Notes: generated by a model not told the origin, from the sequence alone. 64,000 nt of DNA from Candidatus Obscuribacter sp. (GCA_021772095.1 JADYXR010000030.1:62001-126000); one strand, 5' to 3'. Shown: positions 37,693 to 47,701, numbered from the stretch's first letter. Made by a program: numbers and translations.

Positions 37693-39177
37693 ATGCGCAT
37701 GAAAAGAAACAGACGAATAGGCAGTGCGCAAATATCCGAATTCTCGGCGACTTTTGCCCTGTTTTTCCTGGCGATGCTTTTGCCTATCGTCGCCCTGGTC
37801 AGCATATCCACGGCTGTGGCGACCGGTTATTTCACTGCGCGTTACTGCGCAGCCAGAGCCGGTGATTCGACCAGCTTTGTGCAAGCGCTCAGCGCCGCCG
37901 AAGCCGCCGCCCACGAAATCAACTCATCGGGCTGGGCAAAATTTGCAGGGCTGAAACCCGTGCGCGGCTATAACAACAGCGGTATGGATCTCTGGTTGAC
38001 CGACACCAACATCGCAACCAACGTCAACATCACTCACGGACCCAACACGCCGGCAGTGTCAGCAATAGACCAGGAAAAATACCTTTACTCATACGATGCG
38101 ATTGTGACGTACGACGTCGGACCGTTCTTAAACCTCTCCGGATTGCCATTTGTCGGAAACGTCGAGGGTCTGGGAAAACCAGTGCGCATGAGCTTTGAAG
38201 CCAGCAGAACGGTTGAGCATCTCGATGGACTCACCGCCAGTGGTGGCGGATTCACGGTGACCGGACCAATTATTAGCATGGTCGGTGGCAGCTCAATGTC
38301 AGGCAACTCGTCTGGTTCCGCATCATCATCGTCCGGTTCATACTACTCATCCAGCTCGTCTGGTTCATCCGGAAATTTTGCATCAACAGGCGCGAGTTCC
38401 AACGGGTATCAAGCAGCAATCCTGCCAAGACGCCCATGGCAAGTAGCTTCAACGAACGGCGTCACAAGAAATATTCCAAACGTTACCAGTTCTTTTCACG
38501 TCCAACTGCAAGGCGAAGTTGATTACTCGCTGCCGGTCGATGTGATGGAGACTGACCTCTATTCGACTACCGCAGCCAACGTCGCGCAATTGCACGCCAA
38601 TGGTGCCTACGCAATCGCGTATCTAAACACCGGCGCATGGCAGCCCGACATGCCCGACTCCGATTCGTATCCTGCATCCGTTATCGGAACGGAACCAATG
38701 AAAGGCTGGAAAGAAGAGCGTTGGCTCGACATCAGGCAAATTGAAGTATTGCGACCAATCATTCAACAGAAGATGCAATTGGCAAAAGACAAAGGTTTCG
38801 ACGCTGTAGATCCGGACAACATGGACGGCTACACGAATACAAGAGAGTTTCAGTTGACCAAGGCGCATCAAGTCGCCTTCAATCAAATGGTCGCTGAAGA
38901 AGCGCATAAGCTCGGCTTAGCCGTGATGTTGAAAAACGGCGGAGATATGATGGACGAACTCGTAGATCATTTCGACGGCACTGTCGCCGAGCAAGCGTAC
39001 AAATACAATGAGTCAGAAATCTACCAGCCCATGCGGGATGCGAATAAACCTGTATTCCTTATCGAGTACAACAAACCTAAGAAGTCACAGCTTCAAGACG
39101 CAATCGATCGCGGATTCAACGTTGTTAAAGCGAAGTTAGCGTTGAAAGGCAAAACAAAAATGCTCACGCCGAACTAA
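37693..39177 (+). CDS. TadE/pilin-like N terminus fused to GH114 glycosidase
   Basis: 494 residues. The first 60 look like a TadE/TadG pilin-type start: basic lead, QISEF, one long hydrophobic helix, then a soluble region. A Ser/Gly linker (about 200-235) follows. Residues 240-494 match the GH114 endo-alpha-1,4-polygalactosaminidase barrel: RPWQVAS, LQGEVDY, a YAIAYLNTGAW strand, EERWLDIRQ, GFDAVDPDNMDGY, LAVMLKNGG, VAEQAYKYNE and FLIEYN. The fold assignment of the C-terminal half is strong; the pilin-like assignment is moderate. It would be a surface-held enzyme acting on galactosamine-rich polysaccharide, its own or another cell's. Confidence 0.85.
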   Translation: MRMKRNRRIGSAQISEFSATFALFFLAMLLPIVALVSISTAVATGYFTARYCAARAGDSTSFVQALSAAEAAAHEINSSGWAKFAGLKPVRGYNNSGMDLWLTDTNIATNVNITHGPNTPAVSAIDQEKYLYSYDAIVTYDVGPFLNLSGLPFVGNVEGLGKPVRMSFEASRTVEHLDGLTASGGGFTVTGPIISMVGGSSMSGNSSGSASSSSGSYYSSSSSGSSGNFASTGASSNGYQAAILPRRPWQVASTNGVTRNIPNVTSSFHVQLQGEVDYSLPVDVMETDLYSTTAANVAQLHANGAYAIAYLNTGAWQPDMPDSDSYPASVIGTEPMKGWKEERWLDIRQIEVLRPIIQQKMQLAKDKGFDAVDPDNMDGYTNTREFQLTKAHQVAFNQMVAEEAHKLGLAVMLKNGGDMMDELVDHFDGTVAEQAYKYNESEIYQPMRDANKPVFLIEYNKPKKSQLQDAIDRGFNVVKAKLALKGKTKMLTPN

Positions 39178-39216
39178 CGCCTGAACCCGGCCGCAAATTA
39201 GCAGCCGTCATCCAAT

Positions 39217-40995
39217 TTAGAAGTACTTCTTCACCGGCAGCTTCAACATTTTTGCTCGCACCAGTGAGACCGGTGGAAATCCTTCCTTCAAGAAGTGGTT
39301 GTGAAACTCGCTGATGCTGTACTTCCCAGGATCTTTCTCTTGTACTTCTTTGCGAAGCGCAAGAATTTGCAATTTGCCGTAGGTATAAACGAGATAAGTG
39401 GGATCGGATGTACCGCGTTTGGTTTCCCGCTCGGCATTGGCCTTCTCGACGTATCCTTCGTCGATGAAGAATTTAATTCCTTCATCCATGGACATGCCTT
39501 TTGTATGCATGCGAATTCCGACGATGTATCGGCAAACACGCAACAAGGCATCGTGAATCTGCACAAGGCGCAGCTTCGGATCATCAGCGTGGAAGCCTTC
39601 ATCAAGCATCATCTGTTCGCAGTAATGTGCCCAGCCTTCATCGTTCGATGAGCAGCCGAAAACTTTGCGCACCGTACTCGGTACCGTGTTGACCCAGAGG
39701 AATTGCGTGTAGTGTCCGGGATAAGCCTCATGGACAGACGTGTTAATCAGATCGCAATAAGAGAAACTACGAAGATGTTCTTCGGTGCGTTTGGCGTCCC
39801 AATCTTTTTCAGGCAGAGTGACGTAATAGAAAGCTTCTCGTGCGTTCTTCTCAAATGGTCCCGGAGTGTCCATCGAAGCAAAACTGAGAGCGCGGTTGAA
39901 TGCAGGTGTTTCGTCCACTTGCGCGCGTTCTTCACTTGGAACTTTGCAAATTGGTTTATCAACACAGAACTTTCTTATCTCTTCGAGAACTCCTCTGGTT
40001 GCCTCGAGGAGTTTATCTCCAGTCGGGTGGTCACTTGAAATCGATTCGAACGCAACCACAGGATCAACGTCAGGATTTACTTTCTTGGCGGCCTCCTTAA
40101 AATCGGCTTGCAGTTTCCGCAGCTCCGTCATTCCTTTATCAAGAACCTCGTCAAGCGGTTCTTCAATCAGTTCTTCGCAGAGAATTTTGCGAGAAAAGTT
40201 TTCTTTGCCTATAACAAAACTTCCCTTTGATTTTCCTTTCAGTTTCTCTTTTACAAACATTTGGTAATCTTTGAGGGCAGCAATCGCTTTTTCATTTGTA
40301 GTGGAGAACTGCTTAAGCAGCGCCTCGTCCTTAATTTTAGAAAAGACTTGAGGCAGCGACGTCGAAAAGAAATCGATCATGCCGGGCAATTGTTCCAGAG
40401 CAATATCGTTATAAATTTCCGGCACTTGTTCTGGATCTAAATTCTGCTTTCCTTGTGCAAGCATTACCGGCAGCTTCTCTTCGCGGGCGATCACGCTCTT
40501 TAAACGAACATCTAAAGGAGCGAAATCGCGTTGCACGATCGAGAAGACACTTCTGATTGCCGACGAACTATAGAGATCAGGATCCTTCTGCCACAGTTTC
40601 ATTTTTTCGTTATCGAGAAGACTCTGGTTGAGGTTTCCGCACATGAGATTCCAATCAATCTGCGCGTTTGGAGAAAGTTTTGAATAACTAATTTTGTTTA
40701 GTTTCTCGAGAAATGCTTTGCGATCCTCTATGTCCGTTTTGATTGCAGTCTGCGAAAAATCGGAAACGTCTGAATCGTAGGTGTGCACTCCGGCAGATGT
40801 TGCCATTGATGGCGAAGACTTAAAAAGGTAGTCGATGTATTGATCGCCGAGTTTCGCCAGACTGTCGTCGAGAGGCGGTTCAACGTCGGCTTCGGATTTA
40901 GCCAAGGCCGGCGTGAGGCTGCTCACCGAACAAACCAGAGTCAACGCCAGCGCGATCACCGAACGAATGTTCTTTTTAGCGGAGTAGTTCAACAT
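39217..40995 (-). CDS. Exported DUF885 family metallohydrolase
   Basis: A 592-residue protein with a signal peptide (cleavage near ALAK, about residue 33) and the DUF885 hallmark HEAYPGH, followed by a second glutamate region (NDEGWAHYCEQMM). DUF885 proteins are helical, zinc-dependent peptidase-like enzymes; most have no defined substrate. The length is normal for the family. It is convergent with the GH114 gene. Confidence 0.92.
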   Translation of the reverse strand: MLNYSAKKNIRSVIALALTLVCSVSSLTPALAKSEADVEPPLDDSLAKLGDQYIDYLFKSSPSMATSAGVHTYDSDVSDFSQTAIKTDIEDRKAFLEKLNKISYSKLSPNAQIDWNLMCGNLNQSLLDNEKMKLWQKDPDLYSSSAIRSVFSIVQRDFAPLDVRLKSVIAREEKLPVMLAQGKQNLDPEQVPEIYNDIALEQLPGMIDFFSTSLPQVFSKIKDEALLKQFSTTNEKAIAALKDYQMFVKEKLKGKSKGSFVIGKENFSRKILCEELIEEPLDEVLDKGMTELRKLQADFKEAAKKVNPDVDPVVAFESISSDHPTGDKLLEATRGVLEEIRKFCVDKPICKVPSEERAQVDETPAFNRALSFASMDTPGPFEKNAREAFYYVTLPEKDWDAKRTEEHLRSFSYCDLINTSVHEAYPGHYTQFLWVNTVPSTVRKVFGCSSNDEGWAHYCEQMMLDEGFHADDPKLRLVQIHDALLRVCRYIVGIRMHTKGMSMDEGIKFFIDEGYVEKANAERETKRGTSDPTYLVYTYGKLQILALRKEVQEKDPGKYSISEFHNHFLKEGFPPVSLVRAKMLKLPVKKYF

Positions 40996-41413
40996 ATGTT
41001 TTTTTCCTGGAAGAGAGGCTGAAACAGTTTTCAGAATCGCGGAGAAGACGAGGGAATCGTAAACGGAGAATTGCTTATCAAGCGAACAAATACGCCATTA
41101 TCAAAATGTGTTTGGAAGAACCCAGTGGATGGAGGCTTTCGAACGATTGGCGCGAGATGCACCTGATTTCTCGCAGCTTCCAAATAGAAAGAAACCATTA
41201 GCGAAACAGACTAGCACCCATGACAACGCCGCATAACGCCTGCCATTCCAGTGAAACGCGCGCCGCCTCTCCGGCGACGATATCGCAAAAGCCGCCACAC
41301 GCAACGTAACAATAGGCGTGCATATCTGGCAATGCTTGTAAAATTTGAAAAAAGCAGAGGGCTATCTATTTAGCTCGATCATAACTACCTAGCTCAGGTC
41401 TTCCGAAAAACTT
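40996..41413. other. Intergenic region upstream of the etf cluster, with a possible gene fragment
   Basis: A 418-base gap that should hold promoters for the DUF885 gene and the etf cluster. A plus-strand open stretch at 41063-41236 reads like protein (see findings). The rest shows nothing I can name. Confidence 0.45.
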
Positions 41414-42256
41414 ATGGCGTCTGGTTTCAGAATTTTTGTAATGGTCAAACAAGTCCCCGATATGGGCGCGAAAGCGGGCCTGAATCCGGATGGCACCATT
41501 GACCGAGCGCGTGCAAAACGCATGTTGAACCCTTTTGACAAGTTTGCTTTGCAAGCGGCTTTGCACACGAAGAAGATGTATGGCGGAAGCGTCACGGCAA
41601 TTTCGATGGGACCGCCACCGGCAGTCGAAATCTTGTTGGAAGCGCTGGCTCACGGCGTCGACCGCGGCTTTTTGCTATCTGACCGCCGCCTGGCAGCCTC
41701 AGATACGCTGGCGACAGCTTATGCTCTTTACAAAACCATTCAGCACGTCGGTGAGTTCGACATCATCTTCTGCGGATTGCAAACCACTGACGGTGACACC
41801 GCGCAGGTCGGACCGCAATTGGCAGAGCGTCTTAATTTGCCGCAAGTGACTTACTGCGAAGATTTCTCCGTCAAAGACGGCAACGTTCATGCCAGACGAA
41901 TTATCGAAGGCGGACACCAGGTCGTAATTGCAAAACCACCGGTACTGGTGACGATTGCAAACTCGTATCATCCACTGGAATATAAATCATTCCGCGGAGC
42001 ATGGCGCGTACAGCAGCTTCAACGCAAGCAAGAAGAGCTGGCCAAATACATCACGACCATCACACTCGACGATGTCGGAGCCGATATCGAACGATGCGGT
42101 TTGAAAGGCAGTCCAACCATCGTTGCAAAAACTGAAAAAGTCGGCGAGATCGGCGGAAGCTGCACGATGCACGAAGGCAAGTCGGTTGACGAACTGGTCA
42201 AAGAAGTAATCACCAATTCCAACGTCGAAGAATATCTTCTCGCTGGAAAGTCTTAG
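41414..42256 (+). CDS. etfB: Electron transfer flavoprotein beta subunit
   Basis: A 280-residue EtfB. Typical blocks are the MVKQVPD start, a NPFDKFAL segment, and the FCGLQTTDGDTAQVGPQLAERL nucleotide-binding region. Together with EtfA it accepts electrons from acyl-CoA and other flavin dehydrogenases. It is the first gene of the etf cluster. Two small hairpins follow the stop directly. Confidence 0.96.
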   Translation: MASGFRIFVMVKQVPDMGAKAGLNPDGTIDRARAKRMLNPFDKFALQAALHTKKMYGGSVTAISMGPPPAVEILLEALAHGVDRGFLLSDRRLAASDTLATAYALYKTIQHVGEFDIIFCGLQTTDGDTAQVGPQLAERLNLPQVTYCEDFSVKDGNVHARRIIEGGHQVVIAKPPVLVTIANSYHPLEYKSFRGAWRVQQLQRKQEELAKYITTITLDDVGADIERCGLKGSPTIVAKTEKVGEIGGSCTMHEGKSVDELVKEVITNSNVEEYLLAGKS

Positions 42257-42291
42257 ACTTGTTGGTCAAACAAGTATCACCACACGTGGTG
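42257..42291 (+). promoter_or_regulatory. Twin hairpins between etfB and etfA
   Basis: Starting on the base after the etfB stop, ACTTGTT/AACAAGT pair around GGTCA, then CACCA/TGGTG around CACG. There is no T run, so this is more likely mRNA processing or stability structure than a terminator. Confidence 0.5.
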
Positions 42292-42334
42292 GCAATCGAT
42301 AACTGTAGGTAGTAAGTAACCAGGCGACATTAAA

Positions 42335-43495
42335 ATGGCAGACGAAACAGAACCAAAAAAAGAAGACGCCAAGCCCGAAAGGGAGAAACCCGAACTGAAA
42401 GATATGTCGGATATCTGCCCGATCGGTAAAGTATTGGTCTTCGCCGAACATATCCTTGGTGACCTTCAGCCTGTAACGCTGGAGCTTCTGGGCGCCGGTC
42501 GCATACTGGCGGACAAGATGAGTCAGCCTCTGCTTTGCGTGGTTGCCGGACATGAACTCGGTGACATACCGCAGCGTCTCGTTGAATATGGTGCCGATGT
42601 TGTTTATGTAGCCGATCATCCTGAATTGAAAAATTACAGAACGCTGCCTTACCGCCGCGTCATCTGCGACTTTTTAGAATCACTGCCAACCCAGCCGCAC
42701 ACGATGTTGCTCGGTTCGACCACTACCGGTCGCGACCTCGCTCCTCGGATTGCTGCTCACTTCGATACCGGATTGACCGCAGATACTACAGAACTCGATA
42801 TCGGACATTACGAACACACAAGCAAAGTAGATCCAACCAAGATTGGCTTGTACCCTAACTGTTTGTACGCCATTCGTCCAAGCTTCGGCGAAAGTTTGAA
42901 AGCCAGAATTCTTGGACCATGGAAAAACCCGCAGATGGCTACCACCAGACCTGGTGTCATGACGCCATTGACTAGAGAGCCCGGACGCAAAGGCGAGATC
43001 ATTCAAGTCCCGGTCAAACTGCAGGAAGAAGACTTCCGTTTGTCGGTCGATGAGATCGTCAGAGAAGTGTCCAAAGGAATCAATCTTACGGAAGCCGATG
43101 TGATCGTATCCGGTGGCTATGGTTTGGGAACGCAAGAAGGTTTCAACCTCCTGCAAGAACTGGCTAACTGCTTCGATAACGCAGCAGTGGGCGCTTCTCG
43201 GAAGGTTGTCGACCTCGGTTGGATCCCTTATCAAAATCAGATCGGACAAACCGGTAAGACTGTCAGACCGAAACTATATATTGCTTGCGGAATTTCAGGC
43301 GCGATTCAGCACCGTGTTGGTATGTCGAAATCAGGATTGATTATCGCCATCAACAAGGACCCAGAGGCGCCAATCTTCAAGTTTGCCCACCACGGTATCG
43401 TGGGGGATTGCTATCAGATCATCCCTGAGATGATCAAGCAATTTAAACTAGCAAAGTCCACGTCGGGGGTGAAGGAAGTTGTCGGAACGCATTGA
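42335..43495 (+). CDS. etfA: Electron transfer flavoprotein alpha subunit
   Basis: A 386-residue EtfA. The C-terminal FAD domain has the standard signature: SRKVVDLGWIP, QIGQTGKTV, YIACGISGAIQH, INKDPEAPIF and GIVGD. The N terminus is extended by about 50 charged residues relative to the common 310-330. It forms the EtfAB heterodimer with the previous gene and overlaps the next by 17 bases. Confidence 0.96.
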   Translation: MADETEPKKEDAKPEREKPELKDMSDICPIGKVLVFAEHILGDLQPVTLELLGAGRILADKMSQPLLCVVAGHELGDIPQRLVEYGADVVYVADHPELKNYRTLPYRRVICDFLESLPTQPHTMLLGSTTTGRDLAPRIAAHFDTGLTADTTELDIGHYEHTSKVDPTKIGLYPNCLYAIRPSFGESLKARILGPWKNPQMATTRPGVMTPLTREPGRKGEIIQVPVKLQEEDFRLSVDEIVREVSKGINLTEADVIVSGGYGLGTQEGFNLLQELANCFDNAAVGASRKVVDLGWIPYQNQIGQTGKTVRPKLYIACGISGAIQHRVGMSKSGLIIAINKDPEAPIFKFAHHGIVGDCYQIIPEMIKQFKLAKSTSGVKEVVGTH

Positions 43496-45194
43496 GTACG
43501 ATTTGATGTTGGTTGGAGGATCTCCCTCCAATTTGGCACTGGCCTACCATTTCCTGCAGTTAGCGAAAGATAGCGGCCGTGATTTTTCGATCGCGATTTT
43601 GGAGAAAGGCAAGGAGTTCGGATCGCAAATCATGAGCGGTGCCGTTTCCAACCCTCACGTCTTGAAGAAGATTTGGCCGAATTACGAAGAACTCGGATTC
43701 CCGGTAGAGGCTGTCTGCAACGACAGTAACATGTCCGTTCTTGGCATCAAAAAGAAATGGGACATTCCTTCCAAACTTTATCCGAAGAATTTCAATAAAT
43801 CCGGTTACCTGGTTCTGTCCCTCTCGCACGTCGCTAACTGGATGGCGCACCAGGTTCAAGAAAAGGGCAAAGACGTACCAAACGTCACCATCGACCTTTT
43901 CACCGGTTTCTCAGCTCACAAAGTTGTATTTGAAAACGGCAGAGTCGTCGGTGTTGCAGTTACAGAACACGCAACTTCCGAAGAAGATCACGTTTACGCT
44001 AAGTTCACCGCATTTGGTGACAAGGGCTTTATCTCGCGCGACGTTATCGACGAGTACAAGCTTCGCGATTGCCCGCAGATCTGGTCTGTAGGGATTAAAG
44101 AAGTTTGGGAAACCAAAGAATCTTATGAAGGCAAGGTCTGGCACACACTGGGCTGGCCCCTTCTCGAAGGCACCTTTGGTGGTGGCTTCGTGTACGGTAT
44201 GAAAAATAACAAACTGACAATCGGTATGGTTATCAGTTTGAACAGCAAAGATCCGAACATGAATCCGCAGAAGAAGCTGCAAGAGTACAAGATGCATCCC
44301 TGGATTCAGGAGATGATCAAAGACGGCAAGCTCGTTAAATACGGCGCCGCATTGCTTCCTGAGGGCGGCTATTACAGCTTGCCTAAGAAGTTCGCGGTAC
44401 CAGGTGCGGTGTTGCTTGGCGATGCGCTCGGCGTACTCGACGTTAAAAACCTGGCTGGGATCGACAGAGCGATGGAATGCGGATACACCGCAGCTGAAGT
44501 GATGTTCGATGCTTTGATGAAAAACGATTTGTCCGAAGCTGCTCTTGCGCCGTATCAAAAGCGTCTTGAAGAGAGCTTCGTAATTAAGGACTTGTACAAA
44601 AACCGCTACTTCCGTCATGCCTTCATTGAGAATCCAAAACTTCTCGAAGAGTACTTGCCTGACATAGCGAAGAGCGTTGATAAGTCAAACGCCTGGATTG
44701 GTGGATTGAAGGTATTCTTCAAACATCCACTTGGCGCCACCAAAGATGGTGTTCGTTCACTGGGTCTAATCGAAGGCAAATTCGACATCGGACCGATCAA
44801 ATACGAACACGATTACAAAGGCATCATCCCGACCTTCACACCGCCGAAGTACGACGAACCGCCTTACGAGAAGAGCACAATCTATTCTCGCCCGGACGCA
44901 GTTTTCTACTCATCGACGAAATATCACGAAGGCAACAAACACATCGATGAATTCAACGCGGAAGTCTGCGTCAAGTGCATCGCCAAGTATGATGCCTTAG
45001 GCAAAGACGTGCCGTGCGTATCTGATTGCACAGCTGAGGTTCACCGCGTCGATATCCTCGACGACCTTCGCAAACACGGAATGTCGCTCGAGAACTGCAT
45101 CCATTGCCGCACCTGTGAAATGATTTGTCCCGAAGTCAATCTTCGCGTCAATCCGACAGAGCAAGGCAGTGGTCCAGACTTCATCGGCCTGTAA
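43479..45194 (+). CDS. ETF-quinone oxidoreductase, cysteine-rich C terminus
   Basis: A 571-residue flavoprotein with an N-terminal FAD site (LMLVGGSPSNLALAY), the family's quinone/membrane region, and a C-terminal ferredoxin-like part. It would pass electrons from ETF to the quinone pool. The C terminus has CVKC, C-x3-C and then CIHCRTCEMICP, eight or more cysteines where the canonical enzyme has four, so a second cluster is possible. The start is TTG 43479 with GGGGGTG seven bases upstream. ATT 43491, at the etfA stop, is the only other close option. Confidence 0.93.
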   Translation: MSERIEYDLMLVGGSPSNLALAYHFLQLAKDSGRDFSIAILEKGKEFGSQIMSGAVSNPHVLKKIWPNYEELGFPVEAVCNDSNMSVLGIKKKWDIPSKLYPKNFNKSGYLVLSLSHVANWMAHQVQEKGKDVPNVTIDLFTGFSAHKVVFENGRVVGVAVTEHATSEEDHVYAKFTAFGDKGFISRDVIDEYKLRDCPQIWSVGIKEVWETKESYEGKVWHTLGWPLLEGTFGGGFVYGMKNNKLTIGMVISLNSKDPNMNPQKKLQEYKMHPWIQEMIKDGKLVKYGAALLPEGGYYSLPKKFAVPGAVLLGDALGVLDVKNLAGIDRAMECGYTAAEVMFDALMKNDLSEAALAPYQKRLEESFVIKDLYKNRYFRHAFIENPKLLEEYLPDIAKSVDKSNAWIGGLKVFFKHPLGATKDGVRSLGLIEGKFDIGPIKYEHDYKGIIPTFTPPKYDEPPYEKSTIYSRPDAVFYSSTKYHEGNKHIDEFNAEVCVKCIAKYDALGKDVPCVSDCTAEVHRVDILDDLRKHGMSLENCIHCRTCEMICPEVNLRVNPTEQGSGPDFIGL

Positions 45195-45200
45195 AACCTG

Positions 45201-47687
45201 ATGGCCTGGCCTACACCCCAGGATTACAACGAAGCAATTCAAAACCCGGCGCTTTGTTTTAACGAAGCCGATCTGAAAGCCGGGAAGATCGAATGCAACG
45301 CGCTCGGTTTGCCGAAGTCCGCGTCGGGTGCTTTTGCCAGCGTTTTCAAACTTACGACAGCCGAGGGTCCCTGGGCGATTCGCTGCTTCCTGCGCTTTTT
45401 GCCGGAGCAAACCAATCGATACCAGAAGATCAGTCAGTTTGTTCTGTTCGACGATCTGGAATGCACTGTCGATTTTCATTACATTGATAAAGGGATACTG
45501 GTGCGCGGCAACTGGTATCCCATTTTAAAAATGCGCTGGGTCCATGGAGACACGCTTGACCTGTACGTTCAGAAGCATTTCAAAGACCAGGAAAAGATGG
45601 CGAAACTCTCGACCGATTTTTTCGATCTGGTCATGCAACTAGAGAATGCTGATATCGCCCATGGTGACTTGCAACACGGCAACATCTTGGTGACCGCCGA
45701 AGGTTTGCGACTGGTCGACTACGACGCGCTCTTCGTCCCGGCTCTGGCGGGGCTAACCTGCCTGGAATTTGGTCATCCTAACTATCAGCATCCGCTCCGA
45801 TCGCCCAATCAATTCGATCCGACTGTCGACAACTTTTCGACCTGGTTGATTCATGCGTCTCTTCTTGCAATTAAAATCGATCCGAGCCTGTTCTCCACGT
45901 TCATCGGTGGTGATGAATCTATTTTATTTAAACGAAAAGATTTGCTTTCGCCAGAAACATCTCTGCTTTTCAAAGCGATAATCGAACATGAGTCTGACGA
46001 GATCCGCAACACGGCTCAGATTCTCATGCGAATGCTCTGGGCCAGCCCAAGTTTGGTGCCACCACTTAATGCCACCGCTTATGATTTGAGCGCTCTTCCC
46101 AATATCCAGCCATATCATGAGCCAGCCCAAGAGGGAGCAGACAAGCCAGTTTCCACATTCGGAATGTTTTTCGATCAAGGTGACGCGGACCTCGGCAGCG
46201 TCATTCGAACAACGGTAAAACGAGACGATCAGAAACCAGGAATCTTCCAGTATCGCAAGAGGAAGTTTCGCTTCAAAGCCACCGCGGCTGGTCTTTCCAA
46301 ACGTGCGCACGCAAACGCAATTAAATTGGTGGACGCCACATTTCGCAAGTCAGCACCTGTTTCATGGACCTCGATTAAACTTCGAGAAGGCGATAAACAC
46401 TACGATTTGAAGCAATACGAAGAAGCAGTCAAAGTGTTCACGTATATTCAATCTCAAAGAGAAGCATTCCTCCAAGAAAACTGCAACGAACTGATCGAGC
46501 TTCAGCTGCGGCTTGGACGAACGTTTGGCATGATGAACAATTTGAATATGGCATGCAACTATTTTCTCATAGCTTCAAAAACTGCCGAATCAAACGACAA
46601 GCATTTTCAAATTCAAAGAGCGCGATTCCTTCTTGCAGTGGCGCGTTTTCAAGCAGGCCGGCAGGACGATGCCTTCACGATAATCGATTCGCTGACGGCG
46701 CTTTCGATCAATTTAGAAGAACTGATTACCAGAGAAGCTCGGTTTGGATACGTGCGAAATTCAGGCACTCTGAGGCTGATTGAGAGTTATTCAAAAAAAT
46801 ACGCGGAAAAAGGCAATCTAAAAGAATCGATCGACGTACTCGAAATTGGGCGAGCCTTCAGTTCGCACCCCGCCAATCCGGCCAGTCGTGAATTCCGTGA
46901 AAGCTATCTCGATCTGCTTCTGCGACTGGGCTGCAACTATAAGCGCCTTGGATTTTTTTCGTACGCCAATGGTGTCACTGTGCAGATGGAACGTTTGATC
47001 GCAGAAGATGAGACAACCGGTTATTACAAACTTCGCGTTTACCTGTACGCGACGTGTGTGCTGGTTTGGATGAGCAACAGCTATAAGTTGCATCCCAGCT
47101 TAAGCCGACTGGCCAAGTTGCATCCCAGCTTAAGCCGACTGGCCAAAACTCTGCGAAGCGAAAACGGAGACACAATTGAAGCAGCAGTCAAATCGTTTTA
47201 CATAGAATTAGGAGTGAAGGAGGTACTTGCAGTGGTGGCGACTGCGGCTAGTTATCTCAACGATAACAATGTAAGAAAGGATGCTATTGCGCTTGCTAGA
47301 TTGGCTTGGCAGATGCTTTCACGAGATTTCGACGGGTCGCCTGTGGAGAAGGTTCGCTGGCTGAAGAATCTCGAACCGAGTCTTTTGCTGCACTGCCTGG
47401 ATGAGGCGACAACCAGAGAAATCGTTTCACATGTGCGAAAAGACCTCAAAGACAACAAAGCAATTGACGCGACCGACGTGATCCTGGCAACGCTACACAG
47501 CATAGGGAAGTCCGCTGAGCCCACTACTATTGCCGTGCTTGACGAGATGATACGGGTAATTCGAAAATACGATTATGCTTTTTCGACCGGACAAATTAAT
47601 AAGGCAAAGATGCTGATTCAACAGTATGATCTCTCGAGAACCAGAATTGGAAAATTAGATGATATCGACGGGCTCAAAAAACCATAA
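45201..47687 (+). CDS. Divergent protein kinase-like domain with C-terminal TPR-like helices
   Basis: 828 residues, starting six bases after the ETF oxidoreductase stop. Residues 30-270 are a divergent kinase-like fold. The G-loop region is SASGAFASVFK, the usual ATP lysine is replaced in WAIRCFLR, the catalytic loop is HGDLQHGN rather than HRDxKxxN, and the metal motif is DYD. From about 390 the protein is helical with TPR-like motifs. This family is known in bacteria with unclear activity; it may be a pseudokinase. The place in an etf-corA cluster suggests co-expression rather than a shared pathway. Confidence 0.8.
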   Translation: MAWPTPQDYNEAIQNPALCFNEADLKAGKIECNALGLPKSASGAFASVFKLTTAEGPWAIRCFLRFLPEQTNRYQKISQFVLFDDLECTVDFHYIDKGILVRGNWYPILKMRWVHGDTLDLYVQKHFKDQEKMAKLSTDFFDLVMQLENADIAHGDLQHGNILVTAEGLRLVDYDALFVPALAGLTCLEFGHPNYQHPLRSPNQFDPTVDNFSTWLIHASLLAIKIDPSLFSTFIGGDESILFKRKDLLSPETSLLFKAIIEHESDEIRNTAQILMRMLWASPSLVPPLNATAYDLSALPNIQPYHEPAQEGADKPVSTFGMFFDQGDADLGSVIRTTVKRDDQKPGIFQYRKRKFRFKATAAGLSKRAHANAIKLVDATFRKSAPVSWTSIKLREGDKHYDLKQYEEAVKVFTYIQSQREAFLQENCNELIELQLRLGRTFGMMNNLNMACNYFLIASKTAESNDKHFQIQRARFLLAVARFQAGRQDDAFTIIDSLTALSINLEELITREARFGYVRNSGTLRLIESYSKKYAEKGNLKESIDVLEIGRAFSSHPANPASREFRESYLDLLLRLGCNYKRLGFFSYANGVTVQMERLIAEDETTGYYKLRVYLYATCVLVWMSNSYKLHPSLSRLAKLHPSLSRLAKTLRSENGDTIEAAVKSFYIELGVKEVLAVVATAASYLNDNNVRKDAIALARLAWQMLSRDFDGSPVEKVRWLKNLEPSLLLHCLDEATTREIVSHVRKDLKDNKAIDATDVILATLHSIGKSAEPTTIAVLDEMIRVIRKYDYAFSTGQINKAKMLIQQYDLSRTRIGKLDDIDGLKKP
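47085..47144 (+). repeat. Perfect 30-bp in-frame tandem duplication
   Basis: Two identical 30-bp copies (47085-47114 and 47115-47144) encode KLHPSLSRLA twice in the helical part of the kinase-TPR protein. Perfect identity suggests a recent duplication or a slippage-variable site. Confidence 0.95.
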
Positions 47688-47701
47688 GCAAGGGGAAAGC
47701 C

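Noticed and set aside
41101..41304. A 67-codon minus-strand frame upstream of etfB
   Set aside because: Arg/Ser-rich composition, no ribosome site, and it overlaps a more protein-like stretch on the other strand.
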